DNA from: Craterostigma plantagineum
Lineage: Eukaryota > Streptophyta > Magnoliopsida > Lamiales > Linderniaceae
Length of the DNA stretch: 64,000 nucleotides
Assembly: GCA_027422505.1 (NCBI GenBank)
Contig: JAPQWV010000018.1
Span: 19,052,001-19,116,000, forward strand
Direction: 5' to 3'
A program made the translations under genes and the position numbers. The notes under the pieces are model-generated. The model saw nothing but the letters and a program-made list of their open reading frames with translations. It did no database searches and had not been told where the DNA came from. How positions within the stretch are numbered: the first letter of the stretch is position 1; the number at the start of each line of letters is the position of its first letter. Below, in pieces: positions 1 through 11,357 of this stretch.

Positions 1-212
1 CCGTGAAATCTTTTCGATATTTCCCTAATTTTCTCAGGCACAACAACAGTGTTGCGCCGGCGAAGAATGAGATTCCATGCGTACCGATTTGCTCAACAAC
101 GTTAAAAAGCAAATACGTAAAAGAAGGGGCAATTTTCATTTAGGCCATTGTCAAAATTTTCATTTAGGATTCAGTCTCTATCATGAAAAAATTTAATTAA
201 AGATCCGGTTTC

Positions 213-416
213 TACAGTATCATTTCACTTCTCTGGAATAACAATATGTTGAAATTTTGTAACACAAAACAATCATCCGATATCAGTTAAGGATCATCCG
301 ATACCAATTCATTTATTCAGTACCACTTCTTGTTCTGAAATAACAATATGTTGAAATTTTGTAACACAAAACGATCATCGTATAACAGTTCATATAAATT
401 TTATAGCACTTTTTCT
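213..416. repeat. tandem duplication, unit about 102 bp
   Basis: Two adjacent, slightly diverged copies of an AT-rich unit lie at about 213-314 and 315-416. The best matched part is at 240-288 and 342-390, where the shared core begins AACAATATGTTGAAATTTTG. No coding potential is seen. The rest of 1-815 is AT-rich non-coding DNA that must hold the promoter of the thioredoxin-like exon; a TATA-like CTATTTAAAG lies near 710. Confidence 0.6.
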
Positions 417-815
417 AGTTAAGTCCTTATCTCTAAAATTTACAGAAATTGGGTCTTTTAAACTAAAAGTTTTTTCTGATAAGGGCTGAATCTTAAATTA
501 AACATCTGAGGGGCCCGAATTGCAATTAACCCATAAAAGAATGAGACTTGTCACTCAACTATCTTATGAAATTCCATAAATGGGCAAAGATCTCTTTCTT
601 GTACGTAAATGTAGGGAAAAACACTTCCTTTTTATCTCTTTCGATTTTGGCATATCTGTAAATAAATTGAACAGGCGTGTGATTATGGTCAATTACAACA
701 CCACTGATTGGCTATTTAAAGAACCCTTTTCATCTGCTCCCAAAGCTTAAATCGGACGCATTGGTTTCGACGTCAGCATTTTGGGATTTCAATCGTTTGA
801 GAGAAGATTTCGAAA

Positions 816-905
816 ATGGCCGCTGAAGAAGGACAGGTTTTTGGTTGCCACTCTGTTGATGAGTGGAAAGCTCAGTTTCAGAAGGGTATTGACACTAAGA
901 AGCTG
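816..905 (+). pseudogene. thioredoxin h-type, first exon only
   Basis: An ATG at 816 opens 30 codons that begin MAAEEGQVFGCHSVDEW and end at a good GT donor (906). This matches the N-terminus of plant cytosolic h-type thioredoxins, small disulfide reductases of about 115 residues. The next exon should encode the redox motif WCGPC, but I find none in either orientation up to the neighbouring gene at 1698. Only non-coding DNA and a short spliceable stretch after TTACAG (about 1190-1218), unlike thioredoxin, follow. The promoter and start look normal, so this is probably a gene with its 3' exons deleted, or a duplicated 5' fragment. Whether a transcript is made cannot be seen. Confidence 0.65.
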
Positions 906-1440
906 GTATGTAAAAATTCCTTCGTTATTTTTGCTTTTATCGTAAATTTGTAGATGCTATTGATATTTCTAGTGATTTTTCTGATGAATTGGGCTTGATT
1001 TACTGTCTGGGTTTCAATTCCTTTTCGATCGCTTTGATTTATTGTTTATAGTCGATTTTCTATTGCGTAAATGATTGAGAATGAGATTATTTCTTACCGT
1101 GAAGGATTTGTTCCGCGGGTTTGTAATTACTTACTACTTCCTATGATTCTTAATCTGTGTTTAAGATTGTTTCTTTTTTTTTTCTTACAGCTTTGTGGAG
1201 AGACAAGCTCATGCAGCTTAGGTCGAAGAAGAACTGGGCTTAGAATGTTTTTTTTATATATAATAACGTCTTAAGGTAACATTTTATTTATTTATTTACT
1301 TGTTTTCAGTTTTGGACATCGTACATTTTATTCTACTTATTTTTATTATTTTTTTTCAGATAGTTCGGGGGAAGTGTTCATGTACATTGTGAAGTATATA
1401 TATCAACTGCTTTTGGTCCCTTTTCTCGGATATATTTTCA

Positions 1441-1468
1441 ATATTAATATATATATATATATATATAT
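1441..1468. repeat. AT microsatellite
   Basis: A run of TA dinucleotides in the non-coding stretch between the thioredoxin-like exon and the acyl-AMP ligase gene. The surrounding 906-1697 holds no other recognisable feature. Confidence 0.8.
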
Positions 1469-1697
1469 GTATATTTATTTTAATGAATATGTGGTGTTAA
1501 TGTGTTATCATGTAGTAGAAGCTTTAATTTTAATCCTTAAACTTATGGGCTGAAACTGTTTCTAAACGATGTTGCATGGTTTTGTAATATACTGCATCAT
1601 AACTATATCACTTGTAAGATTCATATCAAGATACTTTATTACAACCATCACGCAAAGAAAGGAGCCAAGCCAAAATGCTCTCTTCTCCAACATTTTC

Positions 1698-3776
1698 TTA
1701 CAAAGAAGACTGCAAATAAACACCATTATTACCATCATGATCATCATCATCTTTCCCAGGTTTAATAGTCCCTTTCTTCCCTTCTCCCCAAAAAAATACC
1801 CTCATTACAACGTCCATTAACCCTCTTTCGAGTCGATCCTTAGCGGCCCATCGCTGAACTTTCCCCGAAGTAGTCTTAGGCACATTCCCGCCCTTCACAA
1901 GAACGACCAATATTCCCGCCCCTACTTTAACTTCCCTAATTACGCCTTTTTTAATATCTTCGCATATCCTATGCAAGTCCTCGTGTGCTAATTCGCCTTT
2001 TTGCAGCTCAGCCACGATGCTGATCGTCCCCTCAAAATCTGCTACGAAAGACGCAATGCAGCCCGGCCGAAGCGCCTTCTTATTATTACAGCAATCGTAA
2101 GCCGCCGTTTCTATGTAATGAGGGTGAATATTGCCGCCGGTAACCCTAATTACGTCGGCGCAACGACCCATTACGTATAAGTACCTCTCGGGCCCCACTA
2201 CTATTCCTCGGTCGCCCGTTCTTACAAAACATCCCACGTTATAATTCTTCAACCTAGCGTAGAAAACCGCGTTCGTCAACGAAGGGTGCGACAAGTATCC
2301 CTTCGCGTTGCTCGGAGAAGAAACCCATATCTCCCCTTCGATGCCGTCCTCGACGGGCTCTCGGGAATGTTCATCCACCACGAGAATTTCAATATCTTCT
2401 TCTTGATGATAAGTTTCATCGATCGAATTAGTATTACAATGTGGTAACAATTTTGCGCTGGGCAAGAGGCCTTTGTACGTAGGGTAGTGTAATAAACCGC
2501 CATTCGAACCGCTCCTCCAAGACGTCGAGACGAAGGTGCAATTCTCCGCCAAGCCGTATGAGGGCGATATGCACGACGGGTCGAGCCCGAATGGCTCAAA
2601 AGCCCGCACGAAGCCCTCGATCGAGGCCCAACAGATGGGCTCGTTGATCACTATGAGGTTTTTTAGGGTTTTTAGGCTCATGTTAGAGCTTCCCTTTTCG
2701 CCCCTTTTGAGCACGAGGGGTAGGGCGAAGGAAGGGACGGGCGTGCAAGTCGCCTTGTAGTTGGAGATGAGCTCGAGCCATAGTCCGGGCCGGGCCACAA
2801 ATGAGCCTGGCGAGGCGAGCACGCAGGTCGAGCCCGAGGCCACTGTCAGTAGGAGGAACATGAGCCCGCAGTCGTGGTACTGGGGTAGCCACGAGACGAT
2901 GGTGCTGTTGGGGTGCAGGTCGTAGGCCCGTCGGGCTGCCCGCACGTTGTGAGCCGCCGAGCCCGCGGTCACCAGCACGGGCTTGGGCACGCCCGTGGCC
3001 CCCGAGGTGTACTGTATTAGGTACACATCGTCGGCCCTGCATCCAAAGTAGTGCTGCTGATGAGGTTGATTTTTTGATTTTGCCCCTCTTAGTTCGTCGG
3101 CCTGCTGCTGCTGATGATTTTCCAATCTTGCCCCTCTCACTTCGTCGTTCTGCTGATGTTGTTGATGCTGGTGATGACGATGATTTTCCGATTTTGTCCC
3201 TTTCGGTTCGCCGGTCTGCTGCTGTTGTTGCTGGTGATTTTCCCAATTTGCCTCTCTCAGGTCGTCGACGGGGATCCATTCGATGGCTTGCAATAGTTTG
3301 GCGAGCGGGCCGTCGGAGGGGCGGGCCGAGGATAGGTATTTTCGGACTTCTGCTATGTAGTGGCTAGAGGCTAGGACGGCCTTAGGGTTTGTTTGGGACA
3401 AAACCCTAATTAGGTGGGCTTGGCGAGTCGGGTCGGAGAAGGGCGGGCAGGGCGGCATGGTGGGGACGGAGACAAGCCCAGCCCGTTGGCATGCGAAGAT
3501 GGCCTCGATGAGCCCGAGCCCGGGCCCGCATAGGATCACGACTTGGTCGCCCCTTTGGAGAGAGTGTCGAAGGCGTAGGTTTGAGGAAATGGAGTCGGCC
3601 GAGGCGTTGAGCTGATGGTAGGTTAGGACCGACGGGTCGGCGGATCGGGCCGGGCCGTCTTCGACCCATATGAAGGCGGGTTTTTGTCGGAATGAAGGGA
3701 GGTGGGCCCATATGGGGAGGTATAGATCGATTACGGTTTGGTCGGGGAAGTATATGTCGTAATTCTCATACTTCAT
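1698..3776 (-). CDS. fatty-acyl-AMP ligase-like adenylating enzyme, single exon
   Basis: An uninterrupted 692-residue reading frame with a complete ANL-superfamily adenylation domain. In order: YTSGATG (256-262, ATP-binding P-loop), WLPQYHD (296-302), YGLAE (407-411), TGDRG (520-524), GRCADVIRVTGGN (537-549) and PKTTSGK with the presumed catalytic Lys639. The WLPxYHDxGLM pattern is typical of fatty-acyl-AMP ligases (FadD28/FadD32, animal DIP2), which activate fatty acids as adenylates and usually pass them to a carrier protein rather than to CoA. No carrier-protein domain or other domain follows; the protein ends in a short Asp-rich tail. A His/Gln-rich insertion occupies residues 179-242. 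The start Met precedes the usual N-terminal subdomain and lies just inside a T-rich tract on the + strand. No signal peptide or membrane segment is seen. Substrate and pathway are unknown. A larger gene with further exons is possible, but none is visible downstream. Confidence 0.85.
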   Translation of the reverse strand: MKYENYDIYFPDQTVIDLYLPIWAHLPSFRQKPAFIWVEDGPARSADPSVLTYHQLNASADSISSNLRLRHSLQRGDQVVILCGPGLGLIEAIFACQRAGLVSVPTMPPCPPFSDPTRQAHLIRVLSQTNPKAVLASSHYIAEVRKYLSSARPSDGPLAKLLQAIEWIPVDDLREANWENHQQQQQQTGEPKGTKSENHRHHQHQQHQQNDEVRGARLENHQQQQADELRGAKSKNQPHQQHYFGCRADDVYLIQYTSGATGVPKPVLVTAGSAAHNVRAARRAYDLHPNSTIVSWLPQYHDCGLMFLLLTVASGSTCVLASPGSFVARPGLWLELISNYKATCTPVPSFALPLVLKRGEKGSSNMSLKTLKNLIVINEPICWASIEGFVRAFEPFGLDPSCISPSYGLAENCTFVSTSWRSGSNGGLLHYPTYKGLLPSAKLLPHCNTNSIDETYHQEEDIEILVVDEHSREPVEDGIEGEIWVSSPSNAKGYLSHPSLTNAVFYARLKNYNVGCFVRTGDRGIVVGPERYLYVMGRCADVIRVTGGNIHPHYIETAAYDCCNNKKALRPGCIASFVADFEGTISIVAELQKGELAHEDLHRICEDIKKGVIREVKVGAGILVVLVKGGNVPKTTSGKVQRWAAKDRLERGLMDVVMRVFFWGEGKKGTIKPGKDDDDHDGNNGVYLQSSL
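3051..3242 (-). repeat. coding His/Gln-rich repeat in the ligase gene
   Basis: The ligase carries about 64 extra residues (179-242) just before the P-loop. They form three imperfect units of 18, 22 and 16 residues plus a partial unit. Each unit starts with (E/K)N(H/Q), runs through Gln/His and ends in a basic segment such as EVRGARL or ELRGAKS. At DNA level this is a degenerate minisatellite on a CAN-rich unit. It keeps the frame open and lies in a surface-loop position of the fold. Confidence 0.75.
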
Positions 3777-6433
3777 TTTTTTTTTTTATTTTTTGGTTTC
3801 AATTCTTGATTTAGTTGGTAGACGACTAAGATGTATAGGAGAATTATGTTTTTCTTATATAGTAGGAAGGTGAAAGCTGAGGGTTTTAATTAGGTTTTTT
3901 GTCATGGAGGTAAATACAAGAGAGGGTCGAGGTATATTGGGAAATATTCTATGAATATTCTAGTTTTTATTTTATATAAAAATTAACTTCAGATTCATCT
4001 TTGTGTTTCATTTCGTGCGTTGTTCTCAATGTAGGTATCATAGTCCATTCTTGGCGTATATCCAGTAGTGAAATTTTGATTGGAGGTTGAAAGTATATTA
4101 TGAGAATATTTTTGTTTTGGGGTTTGCATAGACTATACAAAATATTGTTTTCCATAAAACAAACGGGACGATTGTACATGGCATCTTCGAAACTTGAATG
4201 CCAGCCCTATATTACTAGCTGAAAATTAAAATGACGCAAGATTTCCTCCGACGACTTAGATAAACGATAAAAAATACTCTTACCTGCTCTCTATATATCG
4301 ATCCGAATATATAAATTTGCCTATGATATTCTATATTTCTACATTAATCTTTGAGCTAAAGTAAAAAATATATTATCTTTATAAAAAAATAGTTCAATAT
4401 TTCTTAAAAGATTATAAACTCTAACTTTTCTGCAAGTGCACATTCCATTAAAGCAAAAACCTAATTTTGACTAGATCAAGTCTATTAATGGGACAAAACT
4501 ATAAAAATGGAAACATTGGTAGGAACAAAAATAATTTTTGGAGATTCGAACTTCTCTAAGTTCCTATTTTGATTCATGTCAGTATAATGTTCTGCTTGTT
4601 CTATTAACTTTGTGCCGGTTTATTAAAATTATATCATTCTTCTTGTTCTTATAATCATCCACCATTTTCGTAAAAATATATGTAAGAAAAATCAACTCAA
4701 TTTACTTTGGACTAGCTTGGCCGAAACCTGAAAGGTTCTCCGATCTATTTAAAATATTTATTATATTAGACTGACTTTTTTATATGTTACGTGCAAAATA
4801 TAGAAACTAATTACATCGAAGCCTTGATTAAACTTAGAATCTTTACATGCTATGATACAAATATAAATATATACTGGTAGAAAAAGGTCGCTTTCACAGT
4901 TGAATATTTTAGTTGGGAAGAACATGAAGATCCTTAATCATTGAATTATATAATAAATATACCACAGTATGGATGTCCTTGTAGTTAATCGTATCACAAG
5001 TTTTACCAATAAATAGGCATGTTACCTTCATTTGACGAGTGTACACAAAGTTCACGTTCCAACTTCTATATCAAATTTTATAAATATATATTGTGCAATA
5101 ACTTAGTATGTCTCTGGACGTAGTTACGTGTTCTTAAAAGACCAAGTTTTTGCTAAATTAAATTGGGATTTTGGGCACATATGGTTCAAAATTCATTACT
5201 TTGAAAATCAAATCCCAATATCGGACATTGTACTAATACCATATCAAATGGTACTGGAAATTAAAAAAAATCCCTAAAATCACTCCTAAAGAATTCCAAA
5301 AACTAATCTCAAAATGAGTTTCACTCTATCTCTCTTCAATCGCATCTATGTCTTCGGACGCATTAGTTAGTAAATACATTTAAAGTCATTTTACTTGTTT
5401 CAATAATGAAATCATCCTTATAAAAATATAGAAAATAAATAAAAGTATGTAAGACTAAATAGAACGTTTTTTTTTTAAATTAAAAAATTTAAATATTTTT
5501 TTTATTTATTTAGATGTAATATAATATCAAAATGTTTTTTTTAAGCGGGCAGTATTGTAAAAAGTTTGTGTAGAAGTGAATATTTCGAACATAGTACTTT
5601 GAGTTTGAGAATAAGTTTATCGATTGGGAGAAGAATTACAGCATTTTGAGTTTGAGAATGAGTTTGTGTTTGAGAAAGACGTTATTCGACATTAGATGAT
5701 CTGACACAATGTGAACGAATTGAGCAGTTCGCAACATTCTATAGCCTCAGATGTAAAATTCTCGAAGGTGAAAACCCATTTAATGGAGATCATCATAATA
5801 GAAAAAAAATTAGGTAAGCTATACACATATTATTTGGCACTAAGTGAAGGTGACAAAAGTTGTTCGAAGGAGATGCTCAAGTCGTCACAGCTGGAAAGTT
5901 CGCATGTTAACTATTGACGTACGTGGCAATATAACAATTTTTAATAGAATAAATATATCATCGATGTAATCAATTAATTAATAGATGAAGTAATTAAATA
6001 TAATTTTTATTCCTTTTAGTAGGACATTCTGGTCCCAAGGAGAAATCTAGTGCACATGCAGTTTCGTATATATGTTTTTTAGTCTTATTTTGATAATTTG
6101 TGTTCGCCTTATCTTCTCATTCTGACACGTAAGACTATGCCTTATCTGCTCAATAGTCGTCACACTATTGCCAGACAGTGAAGTCGTTGATATCACTTGC
6201 ACGCTTTATGACACTTGAATACGAGAGAGAAGAGACTTCTACGCATAATACATACAATACATATCCACACTCTTCAAACTCATTTTAAACACTTCTTCTT
6301 ACCTAAAACACCACCACAACTTTGAACTTTCAACTACACAGTTCGAAGATCAACAAAACCAATCAAAGGAGCCACCTTTATCTGAACTTGGGAACGATTC
6401 TTTGTACAATTCATTCAATTTGTGTCGACGAAG
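3777..6433. other. long AT-rich intergenic stretch
   Basis: About 2.6 kb with no convincing gene. It holds the promoter of the minus-strand ligase near 3777-3900 and that of the sugar transporter near 6200-6433. A 68-codon open frame at 5711-5917 has no family resemblance and unremarkable composition, and is treated as chance. Poly-A/T tracts occur at 5467-5510. Confidence 0.6.
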
Positions 6434-7451
6434 ATGAGTTTCAGGGATGAAGTGGAAGATGGCACTAGAAATAACGATCTAGCGAAGCCATTTTTGCACA
6501 CTGGGAGCTGGTATAAGATGGGCTCTAGGCAGTCTAGTTTGATGGGATCGTCTCAAGCTATAAGGGACAGTTCGATCTCAGTGTTGGCTTGCGTTTTGAT
6601 CGTGGCTTTGGGGCCTATACAGTTTGGTTTCACTGTATGGTGATGCTAAATTTTTTTCTCTTTGGCGTAGCTTTTGCTTATATGCTGTTTGTTGAAATGC
6701 GTCATCTGAAATTTTGTATGGATTGAGGTTTTATGGATGCTCCGTGATCTGCCTTTATGATGATGTTTTTGTGCTGCTAGTAAAAATTGTCTTGTTTCTT
6801 GATCATGTGCGTAGTGTGGTTACTCTTCACCGACACAATCTGCTATCTCAAGAGATCTGAGGTTAACAGTTTCACAGGTTTGTGATAGTAGCTCACTCGT
6901 TTCTACATAGTTGGTAAGTGTAAGAAGCGCCTGCTAATTCTTGCGATAAATTGTACGATTCGAACAGTTCTCGCTATTTGGTTCTTTATCGAACGTGGGA
7001 GCTATGGTTGGGGCTATAGCTAGTGGTCAGATTTCTGAGTACATTGGACGCAAAGGGGTAATTCTTTTCTTCTCAATCTTCAATGAAGTCTCTGTTGCTC
7101 TCTTATATATTGTTAAAGTTTTAATTGAATTTCTTGATAAAGTGCAGTCTTTGATGATAGCTGCTATACCTAATATCGTCGGTTGGCTGGCGGTTTCATT
7201 CGCCAAAGTGAGAAACATCTCTTTTAAACTATCTACGGTGTTTGGGATCTGTTAGGGACAAGAAACTTATGGTGATATTCTTTTTCGCTGTATTCTTAGT
7301 CGATTTTTTCTTGTACGTGTAGGACTACTCATTTCTTTACATGGGTAGACTCTTGGAAGGCTTTGGTGTTGGTGTCATCTCCTACACTGTAAGGACATTT
7401 CAATTTCATTTGGTTTTTTCTTTAGACAACAAAAGAGCACACACACACAAC

Positions 7452-7505
<54 letters not shown>

Positions 7506-9590
7506 ACATTTTTGTGCTATGAACTAATCAGGTGCCAGTGTATATAGCCGAGATAGCGCCACAAAATCTTAGAGGCAGTCTTGGGTCAGTGAACCAGGTT
7601 TGTGAGTTTATTACACTCACTTGGCAATTGGGATAGCTTTTGTTTTTTTACAATGTGACACTTAAATTTTAAAATTATGATATTTAGCTTGCTGTGACTA
7701 CTGGAATCTTGATTGCATATCTGCTAGGACTATTCGTAGGCTGGAGAGTGCTTGCTATTCTAGGTAAGTTCTTTATCGAAAATGTGATTTCATATACCAA
7801 TTACAAGATAAATAAGGTTCTTTATATGTGACTACTTATTTGATTGCTTGAGCAGGGATATTACCTTGTCTGATATTGATCCCTGGTTTATTCTTCATTC
7901 CCGAATCTCCTCGATGGCTGGTGAGAACACAAATTAGAAGATTGCCATCCTGAATTCTTGCTTTTACAATGTAAAGAGTTTATTTTTTAATGTAGGCCAA
8001 AATGGGAATGACGGAGGAATTCGAAGCTTCATTACAAGTCCTCCGTGGTTTCGAAACTGACATTACACACGAAGTGAATGAGATCAAGGCAAGTCTCATC
8101 TCATTTGTCCAAAACAACAAGTTTCACATGATATATTTATATACTCTGTTTCTTTCTGATTTTCTCAGAGATCTGTAGCTTCTTCTAGCAGAAAACCTGC
8201 TATACGCTTTGCAGATTTAAAATTACGAAGATATTGGCTACCTCTAATGGTTTGTAATCACCCATTCTTACTTGACGTTTCCTTTGTGTGGACTTAATCA
8301 TTCATAACTTTTATTTTGTCCATAAATATATGTGTTCTGCTTCAGATTGGGATTGGATTGCTTATACTCCAACAGCTCTGTGGAGCCAATGGTGTCATAT
8401 TCTATTCCACCACTATATTTGAATCTGCTGGTAAACTCACATGATATGTATATAATATATACATACTCTATTGTTTCAACTATTTGAATATAGGTATGCT
8501 TCATATCACCTTATAACACCCGTTTATTCAATTTTATTTCTATAGGGATAACGTCAGGCGATGCAGCAACTGCTTGCTTTGGCGCTGTACAGGTAAATAA
8601 AAATCTTCGAAAAACACATAGAATACTAAAATGAGAATCTGAAAAATCATTCATTCTGTAATAGGTCGTCGCCACTGCAATTTCTGTATGGCTAATGGAT
8701 AAAGCGGGCGCAGAGTATTACTCATAGTAAGTCGAAAAAAAAATGGAAGCCGTAACTTATATTTTAACAAACTAAACATATATAATGCTACATTTTTTTA
8801 TTACAGATTTCTTCCTCCGGGATGGCAATTTGCCTCCTGATCGTTGCAGTTTCGTTTTCCTAAAGGTAATCGCTTCGCTTTCGAACAAGTTTTTCATTAT
8901 TTTCTTCTACGCAAATAATTATCTCACTATATTTTTATTTCTATAACACGGTTCTGTTTTGAAAGGGCGTCGTGGATGAGCGGTCCTCCTTATATGAAAC
9001 CCTGGGAATTATATCAGTAGTTGGAGTAGTTGTAAGTGATGAAGAAGATGATAATCCTTCTTTTTGTTTTATAAGATTAGATCGTAAACTTCATATCTCT
9101 TCGTACGCAGTCTATGGTAATCTTTCTTTCACTTGGGATGGGACCCATTCCATGGCTTATAATGTCCGAGGTACCATACATACATACATACAAAGAAACC
9201 ATGAAGATTATGGGATTTCTATGATGCCATCGTATTATTTTTTAATTATCAGATACTTCCAATAAAGATAAAAGGGCTGGCGGGCAGTGTTGCAGCGCTG
9301 GCGAATTGGTTCTTTTCGTGGGTCATTACAATGACTGCGCCTTCACTACTGAATTGGAGCACTGGAGGTATTTTGTTTGTAATAACAACACATAAGCATT
9401 TACGTAATAAACAAAATCATGCATGTTATATATAATAGTCGATGAATTGTATCTTCTTTGGTACCTTCGCATCGTAGGAACTTTTACGATTTACGCTGCG
9501 CTCACCATTCTCACCGTGGCCTTCGTTGCGATATGGGTCCCAGAAACAAAAGGGAGGACCCTCGAAGAGATCCAACGATCCTTCAGATGA
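6434..9590 (+). CDS. ERD6-like monosaccharide transporter, 18 exons
   Basis: A major-facilitator sugar carrier of the plant ERD6-like group, whose studied members export glucose across the tonoplast. The first exon (6434-6634, 67 codons) gives a hydrophilic N-terminus and the start of TM1 ([16 protein letters not shown]). Later exons carry [76 protein letters not shown] and the C-terminal signature [18 protein letters not shown] with stop at 9588-9590. All introns are short with GT/AG ends. ATG 6434 is preferred over an upstream in-frame GTG. Two conserved exons lose frame by one base: a G-run at 8706-8708 (DKAG then RRV expected) and a T-run at 8855-8858 (SFFLK expected). Both are in homopolymers and the remaining exons are perfect, so consensus error is more likely than a pseudogene. 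The 5' leader is long. Confidence 0.88.
7455..7502. repeat. AT microsatellite in transporter intron
   Basis: About two dozen TA/AT dinucleotides within the intron between the exons ending GVISYT and starting VPVYIAE. A short open frame crossing it is an artefact of the repeat. Confidence 0.9.
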
Positions 9591-9765
9591 TTATTCTTTT
9601 TGTTTCCTTGTTGTGCATTTGTGTGTTCTTGGAACTACAGGTCATCTTTTGCCGAAGGTGTGTATTTATTTCTGCTTGCTATCTCATTGAATTGTGGTAA
9701 AAACCTTACGCTCATGAAAACTATACGTATACATAAAACTACTGTAATTAAGATCGATCGTTTGT

Positions 9766-11357
9766 TTAAAGGCGCTTCAGAAATCGTTCGTTTTCTCTTG
9801 CTTTTGGCACCCTCGACTTGGGTATCAACAAAACTGGCTTTCCTTCTTGAGAGTAACCGTATACTTCTCCTTCATATCAATGCTCCTTACATCCTCGCCG
9901 TTCGGTGGGTCCCACTCGAAATGGTACAAAGGCGCTGCGACGAGCATTTGAAGGAGTTGGAACGCCAAGCTCGGCGCAGGGCACATCCTAATTCCCGAGC
10001 CAAAGGGTAGGTATTCATCCTAATTCCCGAGCCAAAGGGCAGGTATTCGAACTGTGTGCCCTTTTGCCCTAATGAGTTCGTCGAGCCCAGAAACCTCTCG
10101 GGCTTAAAAATCTTGGCATCTTCCCAGTAATCAGGGTCTCGACAGATGGCCCACGATTTGATGAAGACGACGGTGTCTTTGGGTATAGTGTAATTACCTA
10201 AGTTGCTTGTCTCGGTGGCACGGTGGCCCACAAGGAGAGGGGCGGGAAAGTGGAGCCTTAGGGTTTCTTTGATGCATGCCTGAAGATACGAGCAATTTGC
10301 CAGGAGATTTTCGTCGAAAACGTTTCCATTTGTTGTGAATTCGATGTCTTGCCTGACTTTGTGAAGCTTATCAGCTCGGCCATTAACTAGACGGTCGCTA
10401 AGCCCGACGAATAGGTTGCAGCGCATACGAGTTCCTGCAGTACAATTTAGGGTTTAAGGTCTAGGTTTTTGGGGCTGAGAGGAAAGAAAAAACGAGCGAA
10501 AGGGTATTAATTATTACCATCACCGCATTGTAGATCCGGTCGTCAGAAAATGCGTTCTCGGCTGTAGCCATGTCCAAGAAATCATCTTCGCCCGCCGCCA
10601 GCTAACCTTCTTCGCCCCACAATTTCTCCCCACACGCTCTTAATCTTACGATGACAACCGTCGCCCTTCTCCTGCTTCGAAAATCGACCCCTTTAAAAAG
10701 CTGGGCAAGAAATCGACCAACCCAAAGCTCACGAGCTCCTCGATCGCCTCGCCCACCAAGCCCATCTTCTCCGTAATCGTCTCCTTTCAAGCTCACAAAA
10801 GCGCTCGAAGTCAAAACCCTAGATATGAAATTCGCCAGTCGCAAATGCCAGCTCATCAAGATTCTTTATTTCACCTTCTCTAACATGTAAGTACTCCATG
10901 GCCTCACTAACTTCTCTCCCTTCTTACATGGGCATTCATCTCAATAGCCCTCGGTCCAAAAATACACTTGTGACCCATCGAACGAAGGGGCTTCCAAGAT
11001 TTATCCCATTTGTGCGATAGAACCATCGAAAAATTAGCTTCCCCGGGCAGGTTCTGATAGACGTAGGGCAGTGGCCTGCCCGAAAAGGCACGGTCATGGG
11101 TTCTGCAAACTTCTTTGGCAGTTTCGGGCGTTGAAGCTATGAGTAAGAGCCGATTTCCTATGTAGATTGAGATTAGTGGGCCAAGCTTGGCTTTCGAAAT
11201 GTTTTGTGAGGTTCGTTCACTAACTTTGGAAGGTTGTATACAACTTCGAAGGCGTTAGCGCCGGGCGGGAGCTGGTTAGTTTTCGGTCTGTGTAGTGAGA
11301 GCTTGAGAAATAATAAGATCATATGAGAATGAGTAAGGTGATTATTAGGTCGTCCAT
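9766..11357 (-). pseudogene. broken plant A-type cytochrome P450
   Basis: P450 pieces follow in the right order. An N-terminus (MDDLIITLLILI) begins at 11357. Next come a LPPGANAFEVVYNLPKL segment, the substrate-recognition region (TAKEVCRTHDRAFSGRPLPY, PLRSMGHKCIFGP), an ATGEFHISRVLTS stretch, then ExxR (KETLRLH), FKPERF and the haem-loop start YLPFGSG, near 10030. The C-terminal sequence (LVAAPLYHFEWDPPNGED, then a tail ending near 9766) is present in another frame. The style resembles CYP76/CYP80-type enzymes of specialised metabolism, but I cannot assign a family. The gene is broken by a frame change within the N-terminal anchor, several more in the middle, and an out-of-frame 32-bp duplication right at the haem-binding cysteine. 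Several independent lesions, one not a homopolymer error, make a pseudogene likely. Confidence 0.75.
9985..10048. repeat. 32-bp tandem duplication in P450 haem-binding site
   Basis: Units 9985-10016 and 10017-10048 differ at one base. They duplicate the codons for YLPFGSGIRM immediately before the haem-ligand cysteine. Because 32 is not a multiple of three, translation leaves frame before the Cys-Pro that the downstream DNA still encodes. Confidence 0.9.

Noticed and set aside
1190..1275. Possible second exon of the thioredoxin gene after TTACAG
   Set aside because: The translated sequence in all frames lacks any thioredoxin similarity.
5711..5917. 68-codon open frame on the + strand in the ligase-transporter gap
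   Set aside because: No family motif, no splice or promoter context, composition like the surroundings; likely chance.
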